Of a stretch of 64,000 nt of DNA, positions 8,220-19,050 are shown one piece after another. The stretch is taken from contig NZ_FXAW01000005.1 in assembly GCF_900177665.1 (NCBI RefSeq), positions 62,001-126,000 of the forward strand. The letters are read 5' to 3'. Source of the stretch: Marivirga sericea. GTDB lineage: Bacteria; Bacteroidota; Bacteroidia; Cytophagales; Cyclobacteriaceae. A program made the translations under genes and the position numbers. Numbering within the stretch: position 1 is the first letter of the stretch; each line of letters starts with the position of its first letter. Under the pieces are notes generated by a model, which saw only the letters and a program-made list of their open reading frames with translations, did not search any database and was not told the origin of the DNA.

Positions 8220-10487
8220 TTATTCCATGATTCGTAGCTTAGCGAAAGTGAGCAAAAGCGTTTTTTCTCCGAAATTCTCAAATTCGATGGTCGCTTTTCG
8301 ATTCGCTCCCTGTACATCCATCTTTTTCACTTCTCCAAAACCAAATTTAGGGTGTTCTACTTTCATGCCTGTATCTAGGCTACGCGTATCACTAGGCGCA
8401 AAATCGGGAGAAGGAGTATGCAACTTCTTACCTGGTGGAACTGCCTTTCTTTCTGTCTTCCTTTGAGCCACTAAATTTTTAGCATAAACGCTGCTTCCTC
8501 CACCATTATTTAAAGCCCCCATTGGTTCTGACCTATTGAATTTTCTATCTACCTTAATATAAGCCGGATCGATCTCTTCTATAAAGCGGCTCGGTTCACA
8601 ATTCTTAAGTCTTCCGAACCGGTACCTAGTCAAAGCATAACTCAAGGTTACCTTTTCCATCGCTCTGGTTAAAGCTACATAAAATAGTCTTCGCTCCTCT
8701 TCTAAATCAGCACGACTATTCAGCATCATTTGGGAAGGAAACAAATCTTCTTCCATCCCAACAATAAATACATGTTTAAATTCCAATCCCTTTGCGGAGT
8801 GAATAGTCATTAGATTTACATGGTCATTATTGTCTTTATCTTCATTATCTGCATCTGTCAATAGCGCAACATCTGCTATGAAAGCTTCTAAGGATTTATC
8901 TTCCTGTTGCTCATCATCTACAAATTCTTTGATGGCATTGAGTAATTCCTGAACGTTCTCATACCGATTTAATCCTTCGATAGTTTTATCATCATATAGC
9001 TCCTTCAATAAACCGCTTTGCTTTGCAATAAATGCAGCAGTATCATAAGCATCCGATTTCCCTAGTCTTATTTTGAAAGTCTTAATCAGCGTTACAAAAT
9101 TATCCACTGCATTTGCGGCACGATTCGGCAGCACTCTCTGACTTTTTTGCAACCCTTCCCAAATCCCTAGGTCATTTTCAAAAGCAGAGACCACTATTTT
9201 ATCAACAGATGAGGCGCCTATTCCTCTTTTGGGTAGATTAATAATCCTTCTAAAGGATTGCTCATCATTGTGATTGATGGTAAATCTAAGATACGCTAGT
9301 AAGTCTTTGATCTCTTTTCTTTGATAGAAAGACAGCCCACCATATATTCTGTACGGGATACTACTTTTTCTTAGAGCCTCCTCCATAGCTCTAGACTGGC
9401 TATTGGTTCTATATAGGATGGCAAAATCTTTATTCTCCAACTTTTTATTATTCTTATCTTCAAAAATTGAAGAGGCTACAAGCCTACCCTCTTCATTATC
9501 TGAAGTAGATTTAATCAGATGAACTAATTCCCCATCATCATTCTGTGTCCAGATATTTTTCTTAAGCTGAGCTGAATTTTTAAGAATTACGGAATTAGCA
9601 GCATTCACGATGTTCTGGGTACTACGATAGTTTTGCTCTAACTTAATAACCCTTAAATCAGGATAATCTTTTTCGAAATTGAGAATATTTTGGATGTTAG
9701 CACCACGGAAAGCATAAATACTTTGAGCATCATCTCCCACTATACAAATATTTTGATTAACTGCTGAAAGCCTTTTTGTAATCAGATATTGAGAGATATT
9801 AGTATCCTGAAACTCATCTATCATAACGTATTTAAATCGTTGCTGATATTTATTCAGTACATCTAAATGATCACGAAATAGTACATTAGTATTGAAAAGC
9901 AAATCGTCAAAGTCCATGGCGCCAGAGCGAAAACAGCGTTGCACATATTCTTTATAGATAGCACCCATTTTAGGCTTCTGGGCCTGTTCATCCTCAGAAA
10001 CATAAACAGAATTATTCATATAATTTTGCCAAGAAACTAGGTTATTCTTGGCACCCGATATTCTACTATATACTACATTCTGCTTATAAATTTTGTCATC
10101 CAAGCCCATTTCCCGCACGATCGCTCGTATTAAGGATTTGGAATCCTCCGTATCATAAATAGTAAAATTGCTAGGATAGCCTAATTTATCGGCTTCGGCT
10201 CTCAATATTCTAGCAAAAACGGAGTGAAATGTACCCATCCAAAGATTCCTGGCATCAGTTCCCACGACCCTTTCGATTCTATCTCGCATTTCCTTTGCGG
10301 CCTTATTGGTAAAGGTCAAAGACAAAATACTGAAAGGATCAATATTTTTAGTAGTAATCAGGTGAGCAATTCTGTATGTTAATACCCTTGTTTTACCAGA
10401 ACCTGCACCAGCAATAATCATGGTAGGCCCTTCTAGATTCTCAACACCTTCTCGCTGCGGGGGATTCAAATGACTTAAATAATCCAT
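8220..10487 (-). CDS. pcrA: UvrD/PcrA-type ATP-dependent DNA helicase
   Basis: 755 residues, the normal length for superfamily 1A helicases. Visible motifs in order: LNPPQREGV (Q motif), AGAGSGKT (Walker A), LTFTNKAAKEM (Ia), DEFQDTN (II), GDDAQSIYAFRGA (III), NYRST (IV), TIHSAKGLEF (V) and VALTRAME (VI). The C-terminal HPKFGFGEV segment is the PcrA/UvrD tail that contacts RNA polymerase in known members. It unwinds DNA 3' to 5' in nucleotide-excision and replication-linked repair. A TAAATTTG promoter-like box ends four bases before the start codon. The choice between the names uvrD and pcrA is arbitrary from sequence alone. Confidence 0.95.
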   Translation of the reverse strand: MDYLSHLNPPQREGVENLEGPTMIIAGAGSGKTRVLTYRIAHLITTKNIDPFSILSLTFTNKAAKEMRDRIERVVGTDARNLWMGTFHSVFARILRAEADKLGYPSNFTIYDTEDSKSLIRAIVREMGLDDKIYKQNVVYSRISGAKNNLVSWQNYMNNSVYVSEDEQAQKPKMGAIYKEYVQRCFRSGAMDFDDLLFNTNVLFRDHLDVLNKYQQRFKYVMIDEFQDTNISQYLITKRLSAVNQNICIVGDDAQSIYAFRGANIQNILNFEKDYPDLRVIKLEQNYRSTQNIVNAANSVILKNSAQLKKNIWTQNDDGELVHLIKSTSDNEEGRLVASSIFEDKNNKKLENKDFAILYRTNSQSRAMEEALRKSSIPYRIYGGLSFYQRKEIKDLLAYLRFTINHNDEQSFRRIINLPKRGIGASSVDKIVVSAFENDLGIWEGLQKSQRVLPNRAANAVDNFVTLIKTFKIRLGKSDAYDTAAFIAKQSGLLKELYDDKTIEGLNRYENVQELLNAIKEFVDDEQQEDKSLEAFIADVALLTDADNEDKDNNDHVNLMTIHSAKGLEFKHVFIVGMEEDLFPSQMMLNSRADLEEERRLFYVALTRAMEKVTLSYALTRYRFGRLKNCEPSRFIEEIDPAYIKVDRKFNRSEPMGALNNGGGSSVYAKNLVAQRKTERKAVPPGKKLHTPSPDFAPSDTRSLDTGMKVEHPKFGFGEVKKMDVQGANRKATIEFENFGEKTLLLTFAKLRIME

Positions 10488-10491
10488 AGAG

Positions 10492-10499
10492 CAAATTTA
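10492..10499 (-). promoter_or_regulatory. Candidate -7 box of the PcrA/UvrD gene
   Basis: TAAATTTG on the minus strand matches the Bacteroidota consensus TAnnTTTG. It ends four bases before the ATG, which would make the transcript leaderless or nearly so. I see no good -33 TTG at the usual distance, so this is tentative. Confidence 0.4.
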
Positions 10500-10993
10500 T
10501 AATCTAATTGCCAACCGCCATCGAAAAGGAAGGGGAAATGTTAAAATTATTTTGATTGATCAGAACATTAACAGCTTAAGTGCAATGATGCATCCATCAA
10601 AATCATACTTTATTATACCGATTAATCCTTTCTAAGCAAAATTTAATTATATCTTCTAATAATTTAATAAATCATCTTAAAAAAGCAGTCACGCCAGCAA
10701 TCATCAAAAAATTCCCAAGATATCAACACTTAAGACCTTGAAAGCTCCATGACATTATAAAAGATTACAATTCATACATTTACTGATTGAAAATACGATT
10801 ATTTCAAATTGCCATTTCATCACTCAAAATACGACCAAAAAATTATTTATTTATCTCGTCAAAGGAAGTGGTTTACGGATTTTCTACAAAAAACCTTATT
10901 AATAAAACAGTCCTCATACACTGACTTAGCTTACCTAAACAGTTCAATAAAAGAATTTAGTAGGAAATAGTTTTTACAGTAACTATTAATTAA

Positions 10994-11001
10994 TAGTTTT
11001 G
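10994..11001 (+). promoter_or_regulatory. Candidate -7 box of the delta-60 T9SS cargo gene
   Basis: TAGTTTTG matches TAnnTTTG and is followed by GCCGC, a common context in this phylum. It lies 21 bases before the ATG at 11023, which argues against the longer TTG start at 10999 that would overlap the box. No clear -33 motif is seen. Confidence 0.5.
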
Positions 11002-11022
11002 CCGCTAAGAAAATACCTACAT

Positions 11023-14000
11023 ATGAAAAAAAATATCCTATTAATCTCTATCAACTTATTATTATTAATCAATCCTGTCAAGAGCCAACAAATTGATCTT
11101 GATTTTCAAACTCCAGAATTATATGATTATGCCGAGGTTTATGAAACGCTTAAACTGTCCAATGGTCAAATTATCGTAATAGGTGACATCGATTATGCCA
11201 ATGACAAACCTGTTCAAGGAGTGGTAAAAATCAATCCAGATGGATCTTTAGATGAAAATTTCGAATTTAATCATGATTTAGCTACTCCAATAGCGAATCT
11301 TGCAGAAAATAGTCTTGGTGAAATCATCTTTGCCAGTAGACGATATTTAGGTAAAATGAATAATGATGGTGAATTACTTAATATCGATGAAGATTTTGAA
11401 GGTATAACTGATTTAGCAATTCAATCTGATGACAAGATAGTATTATCTAGATCTTTTGTGAGTAATCCACTTGATTTTATCACTAGAGTAAATAGTGACT
11501 TATCAATAGACGAGGATTTCTCAGCAAATACTTCAGCTAATAACAGTATTAGTAGTGTGGAGATAAAAGGAGATAAAATATATGTTAGCGGAAATTTCTC
11601 ACAAATAAATGGAAAACCAATAAATGATATTGCGAAATTAAATTTAGATGGAACTTTAGATGAGACCTTTGATCCAGGAAGTGGTACCAATGACCGTGTT
11701 GGTGAGATTAAGGTTCAAGAGGATGGTAAAGTTTTGATCGGTAATTCTTACATCAATAGTTTCAATGATATCATGACGGATGGGATGGTGAGACTTAATG
11801 CAGACGGGTCTATTGATCAATCCTTTGCAGATAATTTCCCTCAAATTAACGGGCCTACCAGTAACATTTTTATTCATGAAAATAAAATATATCTGAGCGC
11901 ATTTTACGAAGGTTTAGAAGGATATGAGATTTATCTTTTTAGATTAAATATGGATGGGAGTCGAGACAATTCATTTGTACCTATTATAATTAATGACAAC
12001 GTATATGAAAATGGTCTCAATTTGGTATTTGAGAATGATGGATTAGTACTTGGAGGTAATGTCTCTAGTGGCCCGTTTAATTTATTTTCTAAATATGATT
12101 TTCAAGGCTCATCAATTGCAGGTTTTTCGGTCCCGCTCGCGCAGAAAGGCAGCTTTTCAAGTATAAAAAAACTTAATGATAAGCTATATGTTATTGGTAG
12201 TTTCTACCAAATATCAGATCAGACATCATACAATTTAGCTAGACTAAATTTAGATGGTTCAGTAGATCCGGAATTTTCGATGCAACAGAATTTGGGAGGA
12301 ATTTTCCAAATCGAATTTACTAAAGAGGAGAAAATTCTTCTAAATGCAGGAGAAAGCTTTATTCGGTTAAATAAAGATGCCTCCATTGACCCTGATTTTA
12401 GTTATGAAAATTTTAAAGATATGTCTGGTATATCTAAATTCCACATATTAGAAAATGACAAAATTATGATCTTTGGGCCAAATAATTTTTATAGATTAAA
12501 TCCTGACGGATCAGAGGACATTTCATATATGAACGGTGAAGGAACCGGTGGTCCTAATGGTGGTTCTACCAATTTTGCATTTCAATCGGATGGAAAAATG
12601 ATAGTATCAGGAATTTTTGACTCGTATGATAATCAGCCAGTATCAGGTATTATTCGTCTTAATGAAGACGGTACCTTAGATGAAAGCTTCGATGTAAATA
12701 ATGGTATTACAGGTGGTTTTATCCGTTCTCCTCTATATCTTAATGTGTTTTCTAATGATTCTATTTTTATTTCGGGCCTTTTCGATGAATATGATGGCCA
12801 GGATACCAATGGAGTAGTTCAATTAGGCCCTGATGGTGAGCTTCTAACTTTAAATGCATTTCCAAACCAAACAATCTGTTTGACTGAATACAAAAATTCA
12901 ATGCTTTTGCAATTTTATAATGACAGCCTTAAAAAATATGTTTGGCAAAGAAGATATTTTGATGGCTCTGTTGACTCCACATTTGTTAAGCCATCAGAAT
13001 TAATCAACTTATCAGCAGCAAGTCAATTATATAGAGAATCTAGTACTTCAAAAACAGCATATGTAGTAGGTAGATTTGATGTAGAGGGTGAGTCAATTAG
13101 TCGCAATATTATAAAAGTATCCTTAAACAGAGCTCCTGCTATAGATTCACAACTTGAAGATATCAAGGTCTTAGAAGATAGTGCATTCAATATAACAAAA
13201 GAAACTTTTACCACTTCAGATGTTGATGATCCTGTTCAAAACTTAAGTCTTATTTTAATGGATGGTGAAAACTACACTTTGAATTCAGATAATATTATAC
13301 CAGATCAAGACTACAATGGTGACTTAAATATAAATATTGCTCTGACCGATGGTTTAGATACTAGCGTTACATTCCAGGCGATTGCTAAAGTTGAGCCTGT
13401 TAATGATGTCCCGATCATCACTGCATATTCAGGAATGACTGTAATAAATGAAGATGATTCTTTGGCCATCGAAATTGGTAAGCTGCAAATTAGTGATCCA
13501 GATAATAGTGTTGACAATATGCGGATGATTTTATTGGATGGAGACAATTACACTGTTGATGAAAACGTAGTATATCCTGAATTAAATTATTATGGTAAAC
13601 TAAAACTCAATCTCAGGGTCTCGGATCAAGTTGATACTTCTAACGCATACCTCACTGAAATTACTGTCAGCAATGTAAATGACACACCAAATATCACCGG
13701 TCAAACGGAAATACCAGAAATTAACTCAGAGGGCTTAGAAATAAAGTTAAACCAATTGACTGTGACAGACCCAGACAATACATTCCCAAATGATTTTTCG
13801 TTGAACATTTTACCTTCTGACAATTACAGCTTATCAGAAGGTTTAATTACTAGCACTACCGAAGCAGATACTTTAGAAGTATCGTTGACAGTTAGTGATG
13901 GTCAAATAGAAAGTGATGTCTATATATTTAAAGCAATTACCTCATTTATTACAGCTAGTAAAGATAAGAATAGTATTCAAGCAAGGGCTTATCCAAATCC

Positions 14001-14214
14001 AGCAAAAAATCACTTAACAATAATCTCTGAAAATTTTGGTATTCGAAATCAGTTAGTCTTAATAAATCAAAGAGGTTTAAAATTAAAAGAAGTGACTTTT
14101 ACAGATAAAATCTATCACCTGAATACTAAAGATATAAGTCCTGGAATGTATTTCATAAGAATTAAAACAGATAATAATCAATGGCTTGAAACAAAATTTT
14201 TAAAACTAGACTAA
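11023..14214 (+). CDS. Large T9SS cargo protein with delta-60 repeats and cadherin-like domains
   Basis: 1063 residues. A signal peptide (MKKNILLISINLLLLI then VKSQQ) is followed by roughly a dozen delta-60 repeats, recognised by the recurring LNxDGxxDxxF pattern (for example NPDGSLDENF, LDGTLDETFDPGSG). After about residue 710 there are two or three tandem cadherin-like units (motifs EDSAFNI, VNDVPIITAY, DPDNSVDNM). The last 75 residues are a type A T9SS sorting domain (AYPNPAKNHLTI, then LNTKDISPGMYFIRI). It is therefore predicted to be moved through the outer membrane and fixed to or released from the surface. The binding target is unknown. A strong terminator follows. Confidence 0.9.
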   Translation: MKKNILLISINLLLLINPVKSQQIDLDFQTPELYDYAEVYETLKLSNGQIIVIGDIDYANDKPVQGVVKINPDGSLDENFEFNHDLATPIANLAENSLGEIIFASRRYLGKMNNDGELLNIDEDFEGITDLAIQSDDKIVLSRSFVSNPLDFITRVNSDLSIDEDFSANTSANNSISSVEIKGDKIYVSGNFSQINGKPINDIAKLNLDGTLDETFDPGSGTNDRVGEIKVQEDGKVLIGNSYINSFNDIMTDGMVRLNADGSIDQSFADNFPQINGPTSNIFIHENKIYLSAFYEGLEGYEIYLFRLNMDGSRDNSFVPIIINDNVYENGLNLVFENDGLVLGGNVSSGPFNLFSKYDFQGSSIAGFSVPLAQKGSFSSIKKLNDKLYVIGSFYQISDQTSYNLARLNLDGSVDPEFSMQQNLGGIFQIEFTKEEKILLNAGESFIRLNKDASIDPDFSYENFKDMSGISKFHILENDKIMIFGPNNFYRLNPDGSEDISYMNGEGTGGPNGGSTNFAFQSDGKMIVSGIFDSYDNQPVSGIIRLNEDGTLDESFDVNNGITGGFIRSPLYLNVFSNDSIFISGLFDEYDGQDTNGVVQLGPDGELLTLNAFPNQTICLTEYKNSMLLQFYNDSLKKYVWQRRYFDGSVDSTFVKPSELINLSAASQLYRESSTSKTAYVVGRFDVEGESISRNIIKVSLNRAPAIDSQLEDIKVLEDSAFNITKETFTTSDVDDPVQNLSLILMDGENYTLNSDNIIPDQDYNGDLNINIALTDGLDTSVTFQAIAKVEPVNDVPIITAYSGMTVINEDDSLAIEIGKLQISDPDNSVDNMRMILLDGDNYTVDENVVYPELNYYGKLKLNLRVSDQVDTSNAYLTEITVSNVNDTPNITGQTEIPEINSEGLEIKLNQLTVTDPDNTFPNDFSLNILPSDNYSLSEGLITSTTEADTLEVSLTVSDGQIESDVYIFKAITSFITASKDKNSIQARAYPNPAKNHLTIISENFGIRNQLVLINQRGLKLKEVTFTDKIYHLNTKDISPGMYFIRIKTDNNQWLETKFLKLD

Positions 14215-14255
14215 ATTATTCTCTTCAATATAAATTGTTAAAAGCAGTTGCATTT

Positions 14256-14295
14256 GGCTGGCAAATTTCATTTGCCAGCCTTTTTATTTTTATTT
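14256..14295 (+). terminator. Strong rho-independent terminator
   Basis: A perfect 10-bp stem (14256-14265 with 14271-14280, loop TTTCA) rich in G-C at its base, followed by TTTTTATTTTTATTT. It lies 41 bases after the stop of the delta-60 cargo gene. The rest of the gap to 14567 holds no gene or repeat that I can see. Confidence 0.9.
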
Positions 14296-14567
14296 GAAAG
14301 TGATACTGAATGATAAATTTCTCTACAGATAGCTTTTTGAAGCAAAACGCATGTTTTTCTTATTTTTTATATACCAAACAATTTGATTAGCAAAGTACTA
14401 TACAAGGCTCTAATAGAAAATTGCTTAGTTCCTAGCCAAAAATTACAGTAATGTGATTCAAAGCCGAAATTCTTTCAGAGACAAAAAAGCAGTGCGAAAT
14501 CCCACATCGAAGAATTATTTTACATGAATTACAATATTTTCATTAAATTGATTTAAATATTTCTCTC

Positions 14568-15887
14568 TTGAGCAAATTATACCAATACAACTTATTTACC
14601 CTATGGTTTAAAAATCCTGAAACAGAGAGAAAATTTAATCTCAGCTGTTTTAAAGAGGATTTGCATGCCCTCCGTTTTGTAATCGTTTTGGGCACGGCTC
14701 TTAGTATAATCTTTATCTTTATAGATGTTTTTCGTTATCAGGCAGACCTAGTTTCCATCGCTTTTAGGGGCGGTATGGCCTTGATTTTATTAGTCTTAGG
14801 AAGTTTAACTTTTCTCTTTCGAGAACACAAATACCAATTCACGCAGTACATGGGCCTATTAATAGCCTTATTTATATCTTCCATATTCTTTCTGCATTAT
14901 CATTTTAATACTGACCCCGCTTTTGATATATTCTTGTCAAATATTTTAATGGTAGTTATTTTTATCACCTCAACTATCATGGGGATGCGTTTCCGTTACG
15001 CACTTGTGGTCAATACCATCAATTTCATCGCGTACATATTGTACATCGAAAACATTAATTACTCAGCAGTAGCAGAAAGGCAGATTTCACAACTATTTGT
15101 CATCTATATGGTCGGAATATTAGCTTCCTATCTACTAGATAGACAAAAAATGACTTCTTTTATCAATAAGAATGAACTAGATCTAGAGGTTAAAAAAGTA
15201 GAAGAGCTAAATAACATCAAAAATAAGCTTTTTTCTATTATTTCGCATGACTTACGGGGACCTGTTGTATCTCTTAAAGGAATATTAGGTCTCTATAAAA
15301 AGGGAGCTGTAAGCGAAGATGAGTTCAAGCAGCTAACCAATGATCTAGAAAGAGATTTAAATAGTTCGTCCAATCTATTAGATAACCTCTTGGCCTGGTC
15401 AAAAAGCCAACTGCAAGGGCTGGAGATAAACAAATCAACGATACAACTTAATACGGAAATTAATGAACTCAAAAAACTATTTGACTCTCTGTTAAAATCG
15501 AAGGGGATTAGTTTAAATATTACAATGCCTAAATATCATCATATTAGTGCCGATAAGGAAACCATGCAAATCGTTCTAAGAAATCTTATTTCCAATGCAA
15601 TAAAATTCACACCTCACGGCGGCCAAATCACTATATCTGCAAGAACAAATCCAAAAAAATCCACTGAGTTGAGCATCAGTGATTCAGGTATAGGAATTCC
15701 CTCCGAAAAAATAGATCAATTATTTGTAATCAATAGAGATCATTTAATAGGTACTTCTTCTGCTACTGGTGCAGGAATAGGTCTCTTGTTAGTGAAAGAA
15801 TTTGTAGAATTAAATAATGGTAAAGTTTCGGTTGAAAGCTCAGTTGGAAAAGGAACTACCTTCAAAGTTGTTTTACCAATAACATAA
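14568..15887 (+). CDS. Membrane sensor histidine kinase with six-helix N-terminal domain
   Basis: 439 residues. Six hydrophobic segments lie at about residues 36-55, 62-82, 92-112, 121-139, 143-159 and 171-188, with short loops, so there is no large periplasmic sensor. A short coiled coil leads to HisKA with the acceptor in SIISHDLRGPVVS (about residue 226) and a HATPase with NLISNAIKFTP, DSGIGIP and GAGIGLLLVKEF. The family phosphorylates a response regulator; none is adjacent, so it is an orphan kinase. The start is TTG; there is no ATG before the first membrane segment in this frame. Confidence 0.88.
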   Translation: MSKLYQYNLFTLWFKNPETERKFNLSCFKEDLHALRFVIVLGTALSIIFIFIDVFRYQADLVSIAFRGGMALILLVLGSLTFLFREHKYQFTQYMGLLIALFISSIFFLHYHFNTDPAFDIFLSNILMVVIFITSTIMGMRFRYALVVNTINFIAYILYIENINYSAVAERQISQLFVIYMVGILASYLLDRQKMTSFINKNELDLEVKKVEELNNIKNKLFSIISHDLRGPVVSLKGILGLYKKGAVSEDEFKQLTNDLERDLNSSSNLLDNLLAWSKSQLQGLEINKSTIQLNTEINELKKLFDSLLKSKGISLNITMPKYHHISADKETMQIVLRNLISNAIKFTPHGGQITISARTNPKKSTELSISDSGIGIPSEKIDQLFVINRDHLIGTSSATGAGIGLLLVKEFVELNNGKVSVESSVGKGTTFKVVLPIT

Positions 15888-15977
15888 GTGGCGGAACTTT
15901 TTAGCTTGTATTTACTTTCTATAAAATCATTTCAAATCTTTTAAGGGTATTCCAGCAATTAAAATTAATTTTACCGT

Positions 15978-16544
15978 ATGATACTAGTAGGCAATGCAGT
16001 CATAACCGATGACATTAAGGATAAAAATTTTGTATGCAACATAGAAAAGTGCAAAGGAGCATGTTGCGTAGAGGGCGATTTGGGAGCACCTTTAACAGAG
16101 GAAGAGCTTCCGATCATGAAAGAAATATACCCAAAAGTAAAACCTTACTTATCTGCAGAAGGCATTAAAGCCATAGAGGATCAAGGGGAATATGTTGAGG
16201 ATTGGGAAGGGGATTATAGCACAACTACCATTAATGATAAAGAATGTGCTTATGCGATCTATGATGACAAGGGTATTTTAAAATGCGGTATAGAACAGGC
16301 TCATAATGATGGGAAGATCAATTTTCTAAAGCCAATTTCGTGTCACTTATATCCGATCCGAATTACCAAATACGATGAGTATGATGCACTAAACTATGAC
16401 AGATGGGAAATTTGTAATCCTGCCTGCGATTTTGGGGAAAAACTAGGTGTCCCTTTATACAAGTTCTTGAAAGATGCCTTAATCAGAAATTATAGTAAAG
16501 AATGGTATGAGGATTTGGTAAAGGAAATCGACTCTGAAAACTAA
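15978..16544 (+). CDS. DUF3109 family cysteine-rich protein
   Basis: 188 residues with a pattern of conserved cysteines: [11 protein letters not shown] near residues 20-30, C in [21 protein letters not shown] and [10 protein letters not shown]. This is the DUF3109 signature, related to the YkgJ type of proteins thought to bind zinc or an iron-sulphur cluster. It is soluble and has no signal peptide. Function is unknown. The stop overlaps by four bases the stop of the convergent kinase gene at 16541. A TAATTTTA box near 15965 is a possible weak promoter. Confidence 0.9.
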   Translation: MILVGNAVITDDIKDKNFVCNIEKCKGACCVEGDLGAPLTEEELPIMKEIYPKVKPYLSAEGIKAIEDQGEYVEDWEGDYSTTTINDKECAYAIYDDKGILKCGIEQAHNDGKINFLKPISCHLYPIRITKYDEYDALNYDRWEICNPACDFGEKLGVPLYKFLKDALIRNYSKEWYEDLVKEIDSEN

Positions 16545-18781
16545 AATTTAAGGTTAGGAATAGTCAGCGTAAACTTGGTACCTTTGTCAATCTTAGATTT
16601 CACATGAATTTCTCCTTGTATCTTTTGAATAGTTTCTCTTACTATATAGAGTCCAATTCCAGTGCCTTTGCTGCTATTAGAAGCTCTGAAAAACATATCG
16701 AAGATTTTCTCAAGATATTGATTTTCAATACCTAAACCATTGTCAGAAATACTTATATTTGCTTGAGTTTCATTTGCACTGATCACAATTTCAACATAAG
16801 GATCATCTATAAATGGATTAAAATACCGAATAGAATTCGATATAAGATTATTAAGAATCACTTTCAATCGTCTTTTATCAGAATAGAATGGAACATCTGA
16901 TTCAACACTAATCTTTTTTTCTATTCTATCATAATTCTGCAAATACTGATAGTTATCGAGAGTATCTTGAATTAATTCATTGAAATCTATCGGCTCAGCT
17001 GATACTTCCTGCCTCGCATTACGCGATAAATCCACGATATCCTTAATAAAATCATCAAGTTTATTAATACTTTTATCTACTAAATCTAAATAATGAGCTA
17101 GTTTTTCCTTATCATCCTCATCTTTTGCGAGATTAATCAGCCCTTTAACAGAACTAAGTGGTGCTTTTAAATCGTGTGAAGCACTGTAAACAAAACTATC
17201 CAGCTCTGTATTCAATTTTTTTAATTCTCTATTTTGCTTTTTGAGTTTCTCTTGAGCACTTTTAATAGCTGTCACATCACGTATTGCTCCATCAAAATAA
17301 GTTGATCCTTCCTCATCTAAGCTTACCATGCTACTAATTAAACCTGTAAAAGTGTCCCCATTTTTCTTTTGAAATTGGACTTCTACATTGGTTACTTCTT
17401 TCTTTTTAACTAATAGCTTCCCTAACCGCTCTCTGTCATCAGGATTTGCATAAAGGCTGTTCAATTTAGCGTGGTGATATAACTCCTCTTTTGAATCAAA
17501 CCCGAACATTTTAACAAAAGCTTCATTTATAAAAATCAAGCCCTTGTCATGAGTGCTTCTATAAATTGCCTCAGAAATATTTTTATTTACTGAGGCAATT
17601 ATTCGCTCATTACTTTTAATCTTTTCTTTAGCTTCAAAACTTTCAGTTATATCATCTGTGATACACACAACTCCGCTGATATGTTTGTTGACCATTACAG
17701 GAAAAACCTTCGAATCGACAACTTTTACAACTCGTCCATTCTCCTCATAGAAATCTCTATAATTTTCTTCCGTTCCATTAAGTGCTATTTTGATTCTACT
17801 AATGGTTTTTTCGTATACAGATGAAATCTCCTTCTGATCTAGCAAATTCATTCCTACTTCAGGTACGATCCCGTACTGAACTTTGACATGTTTATAAAAT
17901 TTGCTATTAAAGGCTAGTAAATTGAAATCAGCATCAATCATCCACACTATGGATTCGAGACTATCAAAAATGGCCCTTAAAGTTGCTTCCTGGTGCAAAA
18001 CTTCCCCTACTTGAAACTGTAGCTGATTATAAAAATCTTCTTGGATTTCTTCTAACTCTCTCGCTAGTTGCTTGTAGTCAGTTATGACAGTATTTATTAG
18101 AACTTGAATAGGGTTAAATCTCTCTACTTCGCTTTCTAATAATTTAGTATTTTTACCCTCCCAGCTTAAATTGGTGAGGATCTCAATAATTTCATTTCCA
18201 TTATTTTCTATGTTAGTGTTCTGTATAGACTCCTTCGCCTTTAATCTCTTTATTTCTGCAATCAACTCGTCCTTAGTAAGTGAATTCAAGTAATCATCAG
18301 ATAAAATATCGGACTGCCGTCCATTAATCGCATACTCAACGGCCAAATAGGGATTGCCCACCTTTTCTACACCTTCGAGCTGCTCCGGTTTATGGATTGA
18401 ATACATATCCATGATGACTTTTCCTACCCCTTGATAAATAAATAAAACCTTAGCCCAGTACTTCCTAAATGATAGGTCAAAAAAATGAATCTCTCTGCGC
18501 ACAGAAGCTGGAATATTATACAGCTGCGTAGCATCCATAATGAATGTCAACTTTTGACTACTGTGCAGTTGAGCTGCTTTCTGCAAATTCTTGAAAAATA
18601 ATTGCGATTTCTGACTGTTAGCTTCACCTATTGAGATAACATACAATATGCTATTCTCTACAAGCAAATAATAACATTTATAATCGTCAAATTCCGAGAT
18701 ACTTAAATTTTCCAAAACTTTATAATTAAGGTTTTGGTTTTCAAATATGTTTCCTATTTCTTCTAAGTATCTCGTATTCAA
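16541..18781 (-). CDS. Multi-PAS sensor histidine kinase
   Basis: 746 residues, no membrane segments. Residues 1-150 form a domain that resembles the SpoIIAA/STAS-like sensors of Bacteroidota (strand pattern [24 protein letters not shown]); this assignment is tentative. Two PAS domains follow (about 265-385 and 390-510, the latter ending in [16 protein letters not shown]), then a coiled coil, HisKA with [15 protein letters not shown] and HATPase with [16 protein letters not shown] and GTGIGLYIV. It is a cytoplasmic kinase with no adjacent regulator. Convergent with the DUF3109 gene, overlapping it by four bases. Confidence 0.88.
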   Translation of the reverse strand: MNTRYLEEIGNIFENQNLNYKVLENLSISEFDDYKCYYLLVENSILYVISIGEANSQKSQLFFKNLQKAAQLHSSQKLTFIMDATQLYNIPASVRREIHFFDLSFRKYWAKVLFIYQGVGKVIMDMYSIHKPEQLEGVEKVGNPYLAVEYAINGRQSDILSDDYLNSLTKDELIAEIKRLKAKESIQNTNIENNGNEIIEILTNLSWEGKNTKLLESEVERFNPIQVLINTVITDYKQLARELEEIQEDFYNQLQFQVGEVLHQEATLRAIFDSLESIVWMIDADFNLLAFNSKFYKHVKVQYGIVPEVGMNLLDQKEISSVYEKTISRIKIALNGTEENYRDFYEENGRVVKVVDSKVFPVMVNKHISGVVCITDDITESFEAKEKIKSNERIIASVNKNISEAIYRSTHDKGLIFINEAFVKMFGFDSKEELYHHAKLNSLYANPDDRERLGKLLVKKKEVTNVEVQFQKKNGDTFTGLISSMVSLDEEGSTYFDGAIRDVTAIKSAQEKLKKQNRELKKLNTELDSFVYSASHDLKAPLSSVKGLINLAKDEDDKEKLAHYLDLVDKSINKLDDFIKDIVDLSRNARQEVSAEPIDFNELIQDTLDNYQYLQNYDRIEKKISVESDVPFYSDKRRLKVILNNLISNSIRYFNPFIDDPYVEIVISANETQANISISDNGLGIENQYLEKIFDMFFRASNSSKGTGIGLYIVRETIQKIQGEIHVKSKIDKGTKFTLTIPNLKF

Positions 18782-18989
18782 TTCAATTCCGCTTATAAAT
18801 TATTTCTATAAATTTATATTTCATAAAAATATACAAATTTTCACTTAGAAATTGGGCTGAACGTTTAATTTATAGGTAAATGTAGGTTATAGCTAAAATT
18901 GCACTAAAATCTGGCTATAGCTCAAAATATCTCTTAAGTATATTCAATAAAAACTACAAAAGAAAAACGCGGAAAACAGCAAAAATCTA

Positions 18990-19026
18990 CTAAAAATAAA
19001 ACCCTAAATTATTACTTAATCTAGGG
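18990..19026 (-). terminator. Rho-independent terminator of the mpl-exonuclease operon
   Basis: On the minus strand a 10-bp stem with one mismatch (19002-19011 with 19017-19026, 5-base loop) is followed by TTTTATTTTTA. It begins 25 bases after the exonuclease stop codon. The gap from 18782 to 19000 holds no other feature I can support. Confidence 0.8.
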
Positions 19027-19050
19027 CCTTATGATTACTGTAATTCCTGA

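Larger units (their letters stand above)
10488..11022. other. Long AT-rich intergenic region between divergent genes
   Basis: About 535 bases between the helicase gene and the T9SS cargo gene. No ORF, RNA gene or repeat stands out in either strand. Only the two promoter-like boxes at its ends (10492-10499 and 10994-11001) can be supported. Its length leaves room for a small RNA or regulatory sites that cannot be seen by eye. Confidence 0.6.
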
